Origin: Botryotinia globosa
Lineage: Eukaryota; Ascomycota; Leotiomycetes; Helotiales; Sclerotiniaceae
Direction of reading: 5' to 3'
Length of the DNA: 64,000 bases
Assembly (NCBI GenBank): GCA_014898425.1
Contig: RCSZ01000002.1
Coordinates: forward strand, 930,001-994,000
The notes below the pieces were generated by a model. It was not told the origin of the DNA. It searched no databases and saw only the letters and a program-made list of their open reading frames with translations. Shown here in pieces: positions 1 through 11,306 of the stretch; positions within the stretch are counted from its first letter, which is position 1, and every line of letters starts with the position of its first letter. The position numbers and the translations under genes were made by a program.

Positions 1-300
1 GCCAAGCGTTGTTTTAGCGGTCTGCAGAGACCTGGAGCGTCTGACACATAACACCCAACTCTCTAAGATAGGCATTCCATTGCCATGTTGCGTGGTTAAG
101 GGTCATCTAAAAAGACCTAGAATGATATCCAAAGACACCAAATGTGGTATCGTATGTTCCATCCCAATTTCTAGATACCGTACAGTTTAAACTAGTATCT
201 ACATCTCCTCTCATCTCTAAATATTTGACAAAATACAAAGCAAAGTCTATGGTTACATCTCATCTATCTCTAAATCTTCAAAACAATCATACAATACAGT
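1..300. other. Region downstream of the cysteine dioxygenase gene
   Basis: No gene, RNA or repeat is recognised here. It lies just past the stop codon of the minus-strand cysteine dioxygenase gene and probably holds its 3' untranslated region. Short open frames lack coding character. Confidence 0.5.
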
Positions 301-1079
301 TTACACCTGTCCGCCGACCCTTTCCCCAAACACCGAGTAGAAGTTGGACTGTGTCACATGACTTTTCCTTCCCGTTTTCTCATCAAAAATATGACAGCCC
401 TCTCGCGCCGCATTCGGAGGTGTGTATAGATGTAAACTCACAGCCACGTTCTCGGGATCGGGATTGGATATTCTGTGGAGGCCAAGATCATCGGACATGT
501 AGGTTACTTGGTTCGTGGTGTAGGTTGTAGTTTTGATTATTGTGGGGGGAGTGTTGAAAGCCTGGGGTGCGGATGGGGAAAATGTGGAGGAGGTGGAGGT
601 GGAGGTGGATGGGAATGTATATTGGGTTTCCGAGAGAGTTCCCGAGAGCACTTTCATGAGACAATGCGCATCTGCGTGGTCGTGCAGGGGCGAGCCTTTT
701 CCTGGACTCCAGACCAGAATTAACTAGAGAGAGATCGATGGTTAGTTCGGCAGTATCGAGAGTGAAGCAAGGAGGGGTAGGAGTCCAGTACCAAATTACT
801 CTTCCCGTTCCCTTCATCTACCAAATTTCTCGTGTAGCCTCTGCTTAAATCTGCAAATGCATATTTTCGCCATTCGTCTTCGCTGGAGATGTAGCGCTCC
901 ATTAGGGAGCGAAGCTGCTGCACATCTACGTCCGCGGATGTGAGACCGGAGGATGGCCCGAGAATTTGGGAGAGGTCTGCGACGAGTTGATGGAAAGAGT
1001 CGGGGGGCGAGGAGGTTTTGTTGGATGAGAGAGAGGTTGAGCATGCGCCGGTAGCATCGAGAGCTATAGATGGAGTCAT
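301..1079 (-). CDS. CDO1: Cysteine dioxygenase
   Basis: This enzyme adds O2 to the cysteine thiol to give cysteine sulfinate and works in the cytosol in cysteine catabolism. The model has two exons (1079..792 and 723..301) joined across a 68-nt intron, giving 236 aa. Exon 1 carries the family signature [15 protein letters not shown]. Exon 2 begins [21 protein letters not shown], which holds the HxH iron ligands and the Cys of the Cys-Tyr crosslink. The third His lies in DLGLHR and the partner Tyr in SLHLYTPP, followed by [11 protein letters not shown]. The ATG at 1079 was chosen because it gives a typical N-terminus; an in-frame upstream extension to 1157 has no family support. It is divergent from the parvulin gene, 468 bp away. 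All catalytic residues are present, so it should be active. Confidence 0.93.
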
Positions 1080-1547
1080 TTGGGATATGTAGTGAACTAT
1101 TGAAGGTAATGTCTGGCAGGATAGGTGATTCTCTTGGACAGGAAGTCTTTCGGACAAAATGTATGAACTCTATATATGAATATGATAGAAGCAAGCGTGA
1201 AGGTATTGAAAGGAGAGGATATTGTTTGTACAATTATAAATACATGAAACAAATAAAATAATATCCTATATAAGTGACTAAATGATTGTATGTACGAAAA
1301 AAATAAAATATCCAAAAAACATTCTTCAAAGAAGATTGTAAGTGAAGTCAAACTTTTGATCACATCATCGGACATTCTTTCCGAGGTCCTAGCAAGCATA
1401 TCAAATGCCCCTCCATTCACATTCGGTTAGCCTAGATCAATGATATCAAAAAGTCACGCTCCGCTGACAACATCCAGCTTCAGACAACCAGCTCTTCAAC
1501 ACAACGAAAACAAAAATCCGGTATCCTACATCGCTCAAACTATCAAC

Positions 1548-2102
1548 ATGCCACCAGCCAAGAAAGCCGCCGGGAAAGGAGGAAAGGGAAAGGCAAACGA
1601 CACGGGCGATGCGAAAGAAACAAAAGTGAAAGGAGCCCAGCAGATTAATGTTCGACATATACTTGTGCGTCACCTGATCTTTACATCCTTCCTTTGTGAT
1701 GGGAAATGATCAGTGGATGGAATATTGATATGCATACCTACAATAGTGTTCCAAACATAGTAAAATGACGGAAGCTCTCCAAAAATTAGAGGCGGGCGCA
1801 AGCTTTGATAGTGTGGCTCGGGAGATGTCTGAAGATAAGGCGAGAGCCGGTAAGCTTTTTTCATGTTTGCTAGGTCACTTTCGTAGATATTTCCTTCAAG
1901 TGGGGGAGAAATTCAGTAATCGAAGCTGACAAGGAGTTTTATCCTAGGAGGTGCATTGGGATGGAAGGGGAGAGGAGATTTAGATGCTGAGTTTGAGAAA
2001 GTGGCTTTTGAAATGGAAGCCAGTACTACGGCGAAGCCAAATTACAGACAAGTGAAGACAGGGTTTGGCTATCATATTCTAATGGTTGAAGGGAGGAAGT
2101 AG
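1548..2102 (+). CDS. Parvulin-type peptidyl-prolyl cis-trans isomerase (Par14/Pin4 class)
   Basis: This is a small rotamase that isomerises peptidyl-prolyl bonds. The Par14 class lacks the phospho-Ser/Thr specificity of Pin1 and has no WW domain. Exons 1548..1664, 1747..1849 and 1948..2102 give 124 aa. A Lys/Gly-rich basic N-terminus (about 30 aa, MPPAKKAAGKGGKGK) is followed by one parvulin domain. Visible motifs are INVRHIL, then CSKHSKMTEAL across the first splice, then FDSVAREMSEDKARAGGALG and a C-terminal GFGYHILMVEGRK. Length and architecture match human Par14 and its fungal orthologues. All three exons are needed to keep the domain whole. The basic tail suggests nuclear or ribosome-associated activity, as known for Par14. 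Nothing in it is broken. Confidence 0.93.
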
Positions 2103-2547
2103 GCAAGAGCAATCTAATGGAGCGAGGAATAAATATTGGAAGCTGATTCAAGGACGAGAAAGACTTTGATGGATGGGATGTGCATTGTAAGGGGGTGATG
2201 AAATTACTAGCTGGAGGGTGTTGGGCGTTGTTTGCGTTTTCTGCATGTAGTGCATGAAACGGTTCTAGATGAGCCCATGGGTAGGGCTGAGAATCTAAAT
2301 TGATTAGAATTAATACAATTTCTCCACAAATGGCAGAAGCATAGGTCAAAAGATGCGGCGCGACCAATGGAAAGTTATAGAATTGGCCATTGAAGATGCA
2401 TGTTCACGTGCGTTCACTGTGCAAAAAGGGACGAAATTTTGATGCTCCATAGCCAATGTCATTGCCACCAGTAATCCACGCTATGTGTGTGTAAACCCGA
2501 ATGATACAATGTATGTCCGCTGTAGAAACTCCATCTCCGTGGCGTAT

Positions 2548-3214
2548 TTATTGCTCGGTTTGGAAGTAGTTGAGGAGCATGGTGCGCTCTTGAGACTCCT
2601 CACCCCAATCCTTAACGACAACGCAGGAGCAGTTGACGACCTTGCGTGCGTTGCCCTCACGGTCCAAAACACCTGAAAATTTGTCAGTTATAGCCCCAGG
2701 TAATAATGTACCAGATAGACTTACACAAACCAGCCCACTCGCCCAATTGCTTTCCGTCTGGAACCTTGATCAAGGGGATCTTGTGCTCGGAGCAGAGAGC
2801 AACGACCAACTTCTTGTATGCTTCCTCCTCACATGCCTCGTTGAGAACACACATGTGTGCTTGGCGACGGTCGAGAGCCTTGGAGGCTTCACGGAGACCT
2901 CTGGCGAGACCATCGTGCATAAGTGCGAGCTTGAGGACACCCTTCAATGCGTCGATAACGGACATTTGTCCCTTGGATGCATCTCCGGAAACTTCGACCT
3001 CATCGGCCTCGGCGACAATTGGGGAGGTTGGCTCTTCTACGTCAGACTATGAGAGGATGATTGTTAGCGACGATTACTTCATGTAAAACCCATCTCATTG
3101 AATTTCGTATTTTGGTGGGGGATATATCCCAGATATGCGACTTCATGGCGCCAATGGCGCATACAATCGATGGACGTTTTCGACCAAAAAATAACAAAAA
3201 AATCAACTTACCAT
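2548..3214 (-). CDS. RPS12: 40S ribosomal protein eS12
   Basis: A small-subunit ribosomal protein of the L7Ae/L30e/S12e family. The model has three exons. Exon 1 is only the ATG (3214..3212), followed by exon 2 (3046..2725) and exon 3 (2672..2548), for 149 aa. Exon 2 encodes an acidic N-terminus ([19 protein letters not shown]) and the conserved core [33 protein letters not shown]. Exon 3 encodes [16 protein letters not shown] and ends [10 protein letters not shown] start codon split off by a 165-nt intron is common in fungal ribosomal protein genes, and its donor is a perfect GTAAGT. The gene is divergent from uS8, about 600 bp away, which suggests shared regulation. Confidence 0.95.
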
Positions 3215-3817
3215 CTTGATTGTGATGATATCTTTAGGTCCTCGAAGAGTATGTTGATATATTTGTATTTTAATGTATGGAGAAAATTAGCTTCAGAATC
3301 TTGTGTTGTAATTATTCTGCGTTTAGCGAGACCCTAGCACAGGCGACCAATTAGGTAATCACGAAAAGTTCCCACAATGAATTTTAAAATTCTCCATAGT
3401 AAATTTTGCTTGAAAATCTCACGATCTTGAAATCTATTCCTAATCCCTTCTCACGACAACTTCAACGCCCATTCTATAACGAGGTGTGTAAATACTGCTA
3501 CGATGGCATTTTTTTTTTCAGAAAGTCCTTCATGATTGACAAAGAGGAGCAAATCGATCATCTACTCAACTGTAATTGTGGTATTCTTTGGTTTGGATAA
3601 TCGATAAGCTTCGGCCTATTTTGTTTATCACCATGAATCCATAGCAGTTGAAAGATATCGACACTACTCACTCTATCATTCGACACGAGCTTTAGAACCC
3701 TCTTGTCAATCATGAGGGCACTCTTTATGCTTGAGAAATCTTGAAGGCTAACATATCGACCCGGCAGATACCTCATCTTTGATCAAGCAGATTATTTGAG
3801 AATCTCTATCCGTCAAA
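3215..3817. promoter_or_regulatory. Bidirectional promoter between eS12 and uS8 genes
   Basis: This 603-bp interval separates the start codons of two divergent ribosomal protein genes. It contains a CCAAT box at about 3347-3351 next to ACCCTAGC, a telobox-like core. Position and motif are read from sequence; a role in coordinate ribosomal gene transcription is inferred. No gene is supported inside; a short ORF at 3406-3600 lacks coding character. Confidence 0.55.
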
Positions 3818-4454
3818 ATGGTCAAGACTTCAGTCCTCAACGATGCGCTCAATGCCATCAACAACGCTGAGAAGGCCGGAAAGCGTCAAGTTCTCATCCG
3901 CCCATCCTCCAAGGTCATCGTCAAGTTCCTCGGTGTCATGCAAAAGCACGGTATGTCGACAAACGTTTCTTTCTATTCCTTCATTCGGCATGATAACTAG
4001 ATAATGATCTCAACTCCACACGATCAAAGTCCTTTAAGTTGCCGATATATCAAACTGCGCGGATCTTACACGTTCTCTGATTATCATTTATGAAGTTATA
4101 TGTTTAATCTTTCGCAACATACTAATATCTCTCTTTAGGCTACATCGGAGAATTCGAGGAGGTTGATGACCACCGTTCCGGAAAGGTTGTTGTTCAATTG
4201 AACGGCCGGTAAGCAACAACTTTGACCATACTATTGAAAGCACATTACTAATTGTATGATACAGTCTTAACAAGACCGGTGTTATCTCCCCAAGATACAA
4301 CGTCAAGATTGAGGACTTCGAGAAGTGGGTTGTCAAGCTTTTGCCATCCCGTCAATTCGGACACATCGTCCTCACCACCTCCGCTGGTATCATGGACCAC
4401 GAAGAGGCTAGACGCAAGCACGTTGCCGGAAAGGTCCTCGGTTTCTTCTACTAG
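3818..4454 (+). CDS. RPS22: 40S ribosomal protein uS8 (S22/S15a)
   Basis: A core small-subunit protein that binds the central domain of 18S rRNA. Exons 3818..3950, 4139..4208 and 4265..4454 give exactly 130 aa, the same length as yeast Rps22 and human S15a. The protein starts [19 protein letters not shown]. It contains [15 protein letters not shown], continues across intron 1 as [18 protein letters not shown], and ends [20 protein letters not shown] followed by FY. Both introns have consensus donors (GTATGT, GTAAGC). It is divergently paired with eS12. Confidence 0.96.
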
Positions 4455-5797
4455 ACGCAAAATACCAATAAAGGAATACAAATGATCATGAGAAATGTAG
4501 CCATCTAGGGGACCCAGCTTCCGGGGTTGGAGTGATATCTAGAACAGGTCGCTAAATATACCCATTTCGTTCTTGCTTTGTGCATGGTTCGAATTCTTCA
4601 ATTGAAGAATAGATAGGTCTATTACCAAAAGTCAATTTAATCTCATGATTTATAATTTTTGTTCTCCAATCGTGCAAAGTGATATTTATTTGTTTTAATG
4701 ATGTTCTAGCTTGATCTACACAAACGACACTTCACATTGGCGAGGTTACTCCGTTCGATTAAGCATCAGGCAATTCAGGCGGTATAATCTAAGGCGCGCG
4801 TATAGCGCTACTGTAAGCTTGTGGTAGTTTACCCATATGTTATGTTACATCAGCATTGAACAGATATGATATGTTGTAGCATCCATCCTGAATGTGCAGA
4901 CCCAAGATGCATGTTCGTGGCGTAAACATCAATATTACCTTATGTCCTAAGCTTTTTAGGGCTCAAACACCGAAGATATTCTTATCTACCTACCTACCTA
5001 TGGATACATACAAATTCTTGGAAAATCCATACATCGAGACATAATAAGTGAATGAAGGAATGCATCACGCCATATCAAGGCCTACCTACTTTACTACATC
5101 GCAAAATGCATTATACCTGATTTCGAGCGTCCTTGACTCCTGGTAGACCAACAACAAAATACTTCCAAGGTTTCAATCCCGATACTGAGCTAGCTTTTGT
5201 TGGATCGGATCCGCTCAGAATCTCAGACACAACTCCTTTTTGCACAAACGTTCATAACACGAAAAAGGAGTACCTACTATGAACTGTATAATGTGGCGAA
5301 ATTAACATAACTTTTTCCAAAGAAATGAAAGAATGGAACATTGGCTCGGGGTTATTTATCTACTAGGTAGTGGGAGCTTCGAGTACCTAGGTGTGGTTCA
5401 TATGGTAGCATTGTGGTTGTGGCCAGAACATCGGAAGGATCCCTCCCCACTACAACCAGCAACTTTAGGACGAAAGTATTATAAGAAAATACTCGTAAAT
5501 CACCAGCAATTCAATTCAACCAAAGAAGAGAAAAACATCTTGCGAAACTTTCAATTCGTCGCCACTACCCACACGCACGCGACAAACAGTTATATCTCAT
5601 ACTGTATTTCCCTTTTGTTTTAATCATATTCGTGCACGACTTTATCCACTCCACTCATATGCGCGTCTCGTCGGCAGGAAGGCCGCATTCGTTGTGCAAG
5701 GATAAATAACAATTATCCAAAGAACAAGGGGGTCTCACGAGCACCCGAAAGTCGCAGTAAAGAGTACAAAGAGTCTGCTTCTGGCATAACCGTTACT
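4455..5797. other. Intergenic region between uS8 and the GT90 gene
   Basis: This 1.3-kb stretch holds the uS8 3' untranslated region and the upstream region of the glycosyltransferase gene. A short TACC tandem run occurs near 4988-5000. No gene, RNA or transposon signature is recognised. Confidence 0.5.
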
Positions 5798-7833
5798 ATG
5801 GCTGGACAAACTCGTCGTAGGAGCTCAAGTGCGGCATTTCAACATCGCGCGGAACAAGTGCACTTTGTTCCATTCGATGGACATGATGAGACAAGAAGAC
5901 CTTCTCTCGGCGCAATGATAATGAAGACGCGGCGGAAAATGAAGTCTCGCCAATTTCTACTGCTGATTAGCATTCTTACCTTGGCTACATTCTCGATATT
6001 CTACCTGCGAGCGCCTTTTCCATACCATTCAACTTCTTTCCCATCCTCTAATCAGAAACCGAAACAGCCAAGCATACCTAATCGAATATCTACTTCCATT
6101 GATGATGTCAAGAAACCGCAGGAAGCTTCGTATCATATTGGTCCTTCGCATCCAATTTATCAATTAATCAAGGATAATGAGCAAGCATTCGAGAATACAA
6201 AAGCGAAACAATCGAAGACATTGGAGGAGGCAGTGGCAGAATATAGAAAACGATATGGGATACCTCCGCCCCCTAATTTTGACAAATGGTATAATTTCGC
6301 GAAGTCAAAAGGTGTAAAACTGATCGACGAATATGACAACATACATACTTCCTTAACGCCGTTTTGGGGTTTGAAACCGGAAACAATCAGAGGGAGAGCA
6401 CGAGAGGCATTGGGTTTTCCTAATAATCTCATAGGACTGTTAATTAGAGGAGGGAAGGTTACAAAGATTGAGGGAGGGAACCAATGGCAACAAGACGCTA
6501 CAGTAGGAATGATGAAGCCATTTCTGAAGTACCTCCCTGACATGGATCTTTGCTTCAACATTCACGATGAACCTCGCGTGGTTGTGCCATATGAAGATTT
6601 AGCCCGGCTAGTACATGTTGCAAAAGATCAGAATATGCCGAATGCGAATTCTGTCGAAGCACCCAGAAACTCATGGTCGCCTAGACCGATTGATGTCGCT
6701 AGTGACGGCCTGCGAGTACCCGAAGTGAAGACTACACGATTCAACGTTTTTTCTCATCAGCCAACATGGACCCATTCAAGAATGTCTTGCCCTCCAGATA
6801 GTGCCGCGAGGAGTCTCAACGATGGACTAAAAGAGGACAATTACGGCAGTTATGCCGTGACGGAGCTGGGATTCGTGTATAACCAAACTGCGTTCTCAGA
6901 TATTTGCCAATCCCCTTCTTTTAGCGAATCCTTCGGATTTTTCGATCGTCCCAACGCCTTTAATATCGTGCATGACTTGTTCCCGATTTTCTCTCAATCA
7001 AAGATCTCGTCGTTCTCCGATATATTGTATCCATCTCCTTGGTACTGGTATGGCAAAGTACCATATGAGGAAGCCGAAGACAAGGAATGGAAGGATAAGA
7101 AAGACAAAATATATTGGAGAGGTTCGACAACCGGAGGCTTTAGTCGAGATGGTGGCTGGAGACGGCAACATAGGCAAAAAGTGGTACAAAAAGTCAACGC
7201 TGGCGATCAAGCAAAGATCTTGGTCAATCGAGGCGAAGAGACAAAGGAAGATTGGCAGGTGAAGAGTGTACCACGAAGTGATTATAAGGAAATTTTTGAC
7301 ATCTTCTTTTCCCACGTTGGGCAATGCGATCCTGGGGATTGCGAAGCCCAAAAGAATTTCTTTGATGTTAAGGAGGCAGCGAAGCAACAAGATGCATGGA
7401 AGTATAAGTATCTGCTTGATATGGATGGAAATGCTTTCAGTGGTCGATTTTACGCTTTTTTGAAGAGCAAAAGTCTGGTATATAAAATGGCTGTCTTCAG
7501 AGAATGGCATGAGGAATGGCTGAAGCCTTGGGTGCATTATATACCTTTAAGCTTAAGAGGCGATGAATGGGTTGAGGCAGTACGATGGTTTGCAGGAGAA
7601 GATGTTGGGAAGAAAGAAGCAGAACGAATTGCCCTGCAGGGAAGAGATTGGGCAGATCATGTGCTCAGAAACGAAGACCTAGAAGTGTGGTTTTTCAGAT
7701 TAATGCTTGAGTAAGTTCCGCTCTCATCTACGTTTCTATTCGGCTATAGTACTAATATCTGTCCAGATACGGAAGATTAGTTGACGATGACCGAGAAATC
7801 ATCGGATATACAGGAACAACAGGATCGACATAA
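5798..7833 (+). CDS. Glycosyltransferase family 90 (CAP10-like), type II membrane protein
   Basis: A predicted Golgi glycosyltransferase of the CAP10/GT90 family; related fungal proteins add xylose or similar sugars to cell-wall or capsule glycans. Exons 5798..7710 and 7767..7833 give 659 aa. Residues 1-48 are a basic cytosolic tail (RRRSS, TRRKMKSR). Residues about 51-70 (QFLLLISILTLATFSIFYL) are a single signal anchor, followed by a Ser/Pro/Lys-rich stem. The C-terminal half holds the CAP10 signature region: DILYPSPWYWYGKVPYEE, KIYWRGSTTGG, then YLLDMDGNAFSGRFYAFL and a closing WVHYIPL. Exon 2 adds only about 22 residues and completes a normal C-terminus. Donor sugar and acceptor cannot be told from sequence. 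Confidence 0.88.
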
Positions 7834-9022
7834 CATAATTCCATCATAATTAACTATATTTGAATCAGCTATGTATAATACGGAGATTCCAGATCTTCTT
7901 TTAATTATTCCTGTACGATACGATGTTAACGAAACAAAATGCTAGAATAATCGCATTTGCATTTTACGTGAAAGCCCTCTCCATCACGAGATGATGTTGA
8001 GACGGACGGTCAGGAGTTCATGTACAGATCAACGCATCAACAATTCGATTGCTTGACTCGCTGTGGAAAGGGGGTGGTACCGGGTTTAAAGCAGTCGGGC
8101 CCTTTGCTATATTTTGGAATGCGTGCAGGAGCATGCATATTACACCATTTCTAATATGCCCAGGGCTTTCTTTTCTCTTTAATTCAGATAATCGATGGAT
8201 ATAAGGATTGATACCCTATGTACTTATTTTCCTTTTATATATATAGGTGTGTGTATGTTTCCGTTCCCTATGGTGATAGGAGGAATTTATCAAACAGATA
8301 TTGGCAAAAATTAGAACTTCATACAATTTTCTTTTACCTGAACATCAGTGTTATGTATGCACCATTGGCCTTGTTCTTTGAAACTTCCTAATACAGATCC
8401 ATTCATGAGCGAGTTATACGGCTATCTATGACATATCGTCTCGAAATTGGCTGGAGGAATTCGAAGGAAGCAACCATTTACGCATTGATTGATATATACC
8501 GTATCCGATGAATTTCTAGTTTTCCGCACTTCAAATAATAGTTCTGGATTTAGTTGTGGTTTTGTCGGCCTTCAAATCTCGATGGTAATCAAAGCTACCC
8601 AGTCAGCCTTGAAATGATCAGATAGCCACCCGGCGCATTGGTATTGGATCAATGGGAAAATGGAACAAACAATATTTTCAGAGTAGCTTTGGTTGTGCAT
8701 TGAGAGCTGTCATCATGCGATGCTTCTCCATATGGTTGGGTGTCTATAGGCTTTCAAATGCCCCATGATACCGTTCCACGAATTTTGTATGCCAGGATAC
8801 TCTCAAGTTAGTTCTCGTGCATCTCTAGTTTGAGAAGATTGGCCTCAGAGTTATCGCTCCACTAGTTCTAATTGTCATTTTGGATTACGGGGATATGAAT
8901 GTAATGTCTTGTGGCAGGAACAATGAGCACAGCCAATCATATGGACACCGTGAAGAGTAGCTGAAAACACGGCCGGCAGCTTCGAAAGTCGTGATTCGCC
9001 TATTCCGTTCCCCTCTCATCTT
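7834..9022. other. Intergenic region, no gene recognised
   Basis: About 1.2 kb of moderately AT-rich DNA downstream of the GT90 gene. No open frame of convincing length or composition, no RNA gene and no terminal-repeat element is seen on either strand. Confidence 0.5.
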
Positions 9023-9214
9023 TCACGCCCTAAAGGTGGTATCTTTCACAATGTGATCTGCCAAAACAACGGTGTATTGAAAGAGGAAGCCATGCTCAAG
9101 TTGACAAGTAGTGTTCCGATATTGACGCAAAGCTGCAGCTGTGAACGTATCTGGAGTGTTCAGCTGTATGAATGCTCGAAATCCTCCTTCGTGGATTTGA
9201 AGCTTTCTCGGCAT
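9023..9214 (-). CDS. Short ORF, hypothetical
   Basis: A 63-codon ATG-initiated frame (MPRKLQIHEGGFRAFIQL...) with fairly balanced amino acid composition and no low complexity. The frame stays open upstream without another ATG, so it could be a relic exon. No family is recognised, no splice partner was found, and it is isolated in gene-poor DNA. It may be noncoding. Confidence 0.2.
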   Translation of the reverse strand: MPRKLQIHEGGFRAFIQLNTPDTFTAAALRQYRNTTCQLEHGFLFQYTVVLADHIVKDTTFRA

Positions 9215-9731
9215 GGATGGTAGGTCAGCACAAGGTAAATTTTGATTGGGAGATGGTATTGGTTTGTAAAATGATACATGTGGAATGGATATCCTCTTCA
9301 CATATGCGAGAATAGATTTTTGATGATAAAAGGTAAAGAATTTAGAAATATACAAATCCAAGCTTGAGATATACGGATTCCAGATTTGAAATTTGTGAAT
9401 TCTGATATTTCAGTACATTGCTATTGATTTTGAAGCGGTGATGAGAACCTGTGCATCAGGTTCAGAAGACGGGGGCTAGCTGAGGTAGTGGAAGGGGGAT
9501 GTTGAGGATATTTGTTGAAGGGGTGGGCGAATGGAAGGGCGAGCGTGCATTATTTATGTCGAAAATTTGAAGCTTGGAATAGGTCCTGATAGTATTGAAA
9601 TCTAATCCGTATATCAGCTCCCTTTCCATACCGTAGTATCAAGAACTAGCCACGAAGTGGCACGAAGCGTAAACTTGCCCCTTAAATAATCAGACCTCGC
9701 CACGTTGATGATAGCTACATCGAAGTCTCTT
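9215..9731. other. Intergenic region, nothing recognised
   Basis: About 500 bp between a doubtful short ORF and the broken gene at 9732-10922. No feature is recognised. Confidence 0.4.
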
Positions 9732-10922
9732 TCACAGAATCCGTTCGGTGAACATCATCTTTCTCACATGATCTGATGGTCCCAGCTGCTCCATGCCAAC
9801 ATTTCCTGTGGAAACGCAATACCAAAATTCCCCGAATAATTCCACGGCTACTTTCAAATATCCCTTGTAATCCTCATCCTCTTCATTCTCAATGTCATCC
9901 TCGTCTTCATGACACTCATTCGGGGCCCAATAACGAGTGTCTACAGCATAGACGAATGGGATATTGCCTTTCGCTGGACCTTCCAAAACAGACGCAATGA
10001 CCTCTTCGTTGACTAGGAGGAAGAAGACATGGGTGGGATTCAAGCCAGGGTCCACATTGTGAGGTGGCTTAGTGCTTCGAATACCAGGGATGTTTGTAAA
10101 CTTTCTTCATAGTTGTCAGCATCTATCTCGTGGAGTGCTGATTGACGTAGTCCACAAAAAGACAAATACATACTTGTTCAACGAGGGCATATCTTCACTC
10201 TCTTCCGCTTCAAACCACACACCTTCCACAAGAATCTAGCACCATCTGGATCTACACCATGTTTCGCTTGTTCCTCCCACGTCTTCATAATAAGTGCATC
10301 AAACGTCTGTCTAAAGAGATTCCAGCGAGTAGAGTCGCATGCATCATAGCACGTGCGATAGGCTATCGAGCCGGTATAACTAACAGGACATGATGAAGTG
10401 GATTTTTCTCTAATCACTTCTTTAATCAATTCTGCCCAGTGTCCATCGTCCTTCAGATCAGGATTAGAATCAGAATCATTCGTAGAATTCGGGGTTGTTA
10501 TGTTTGACACGGTGCGCTTTTGTGAGAGTGACTGCTGTGGAATTGATGAGAAGCGCTTGTTCAAAAGATGACAGAAGTAATGAAAATGAGAGTTGCAATA
10601 TGATTGGGGAAATATTGAAGTTCGTCGGGAGAGCACTGCTTGGAGTATGCGACGCATTTTTGAGGTATATCTAGACAGGATGCGCAGTCATGGTCAAGGC
10701 CTGCATCAACAATAAAAAAGGCAAAGGTAAGAGAGGTCTCATCCCAGAAATTCACTTGAACAGGGTAAAATAGGTTAATCAGAAAGTGAATATACTTTTC
10801 TGGAGTCTTGGCATGGTAACAATAGCCAGCGGACTCTCAACTTGATTGGTGCCTTTGAGCTCTCGTCTCATGTTTGGATCACCTCTTCCTATCAGTTCTT
10901 TCAAAAAAATTCCAACATCCAT
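9732..10922 (-). pseudogene. Unrecognised protein gene split across reading frames
   Basis: Coding-like sequence runs along the minus strand but changes frame. The putative start is the ATG at 10922 (MDVGIFLKELIGRGDPN). A 41-nt intron (10795..10755, GTATAT...CAAG) leads to a frame containing NFWDETSLTFAFFIVDAG and HDCASCLDIPQKCVAYSKQ. That frame stops at 10561 while another (10657..10178) continues with DDGHWAELIKEVIREK and DALIMKTWEEQAKHGVDPDG. Near 10236 the frame shifts again to VEGVWFEAEESEDMPSLNKY, which splices (intron GTATTT...AAAG) to FTNIPGIRSTKPPHNVDPG and ends at 9732 with acidic EDEDDIENEEDED. No family is recognised. Two frame breaks without splice signals point to decay or sequence errors. 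A MITE lies a few bases upstream of the ATG. Confidence 0.5.
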
Positions 10923-10931
10923 GATCACTTA

Positions 10932-11303
10932 GAGTGCGTTCGGATCGATTTATTTCGACTTATTTCAATTATTAAATCTTATTTATTTAGAAAATAATAT
11001 TTAGTAAATTCAAATAATAGATTTATTGAATATTTGAGATTGAGAAATAAATTAATAGGAATTATTTGATTCTTAATAATCTAAATAAATTAAAATAATA
11101 AATACTTTTAAGATTGTTATATATTAATTGTAAAATAATTTTTTAAAACTTTATAAGTAATTCTTGAATAAATCTTTATTATTATTTATTTCTATCATTT
11201 TTCAATATTATTTAAATATCATTCAGATATATTAGTCTGAATACCCTTGCTATTTTAAAATTATTAGAGATGAAATAAATCGAAAATCGATCCGAACGCA
11301 CTC
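10932..11303. mobile_element. PIF/Harbinger-like MITE, copy 1 (372 bp)
   Basis: A non-coding, very AT-rich element flanked by a 3-bp direct repeat TTA (10929-10931 and 11304-11306). It has terminal inverted repeats beginning GAGTGCGTTCGGATCGATTT; the right end reads AAATCGATCCGAACGCACTC. A TTA target duplication with GAG/GGG-type termini is the hallmark of PIF/Harbinger (Tourist) elements. It has no transposase, so it is a MITE. It shares GTTCGGATCG-type ends with the element at 29453-30200. Confidence 0.88.
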
Positions 11304-11306
11304 TTA

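Noticed and set aside
4585..4600. GGTTCGAATTC, a tRNA B-box-like motif
   Set aside because: No matching A box, acceptor stem or cloverleaf could be formed in the surrounding bases.
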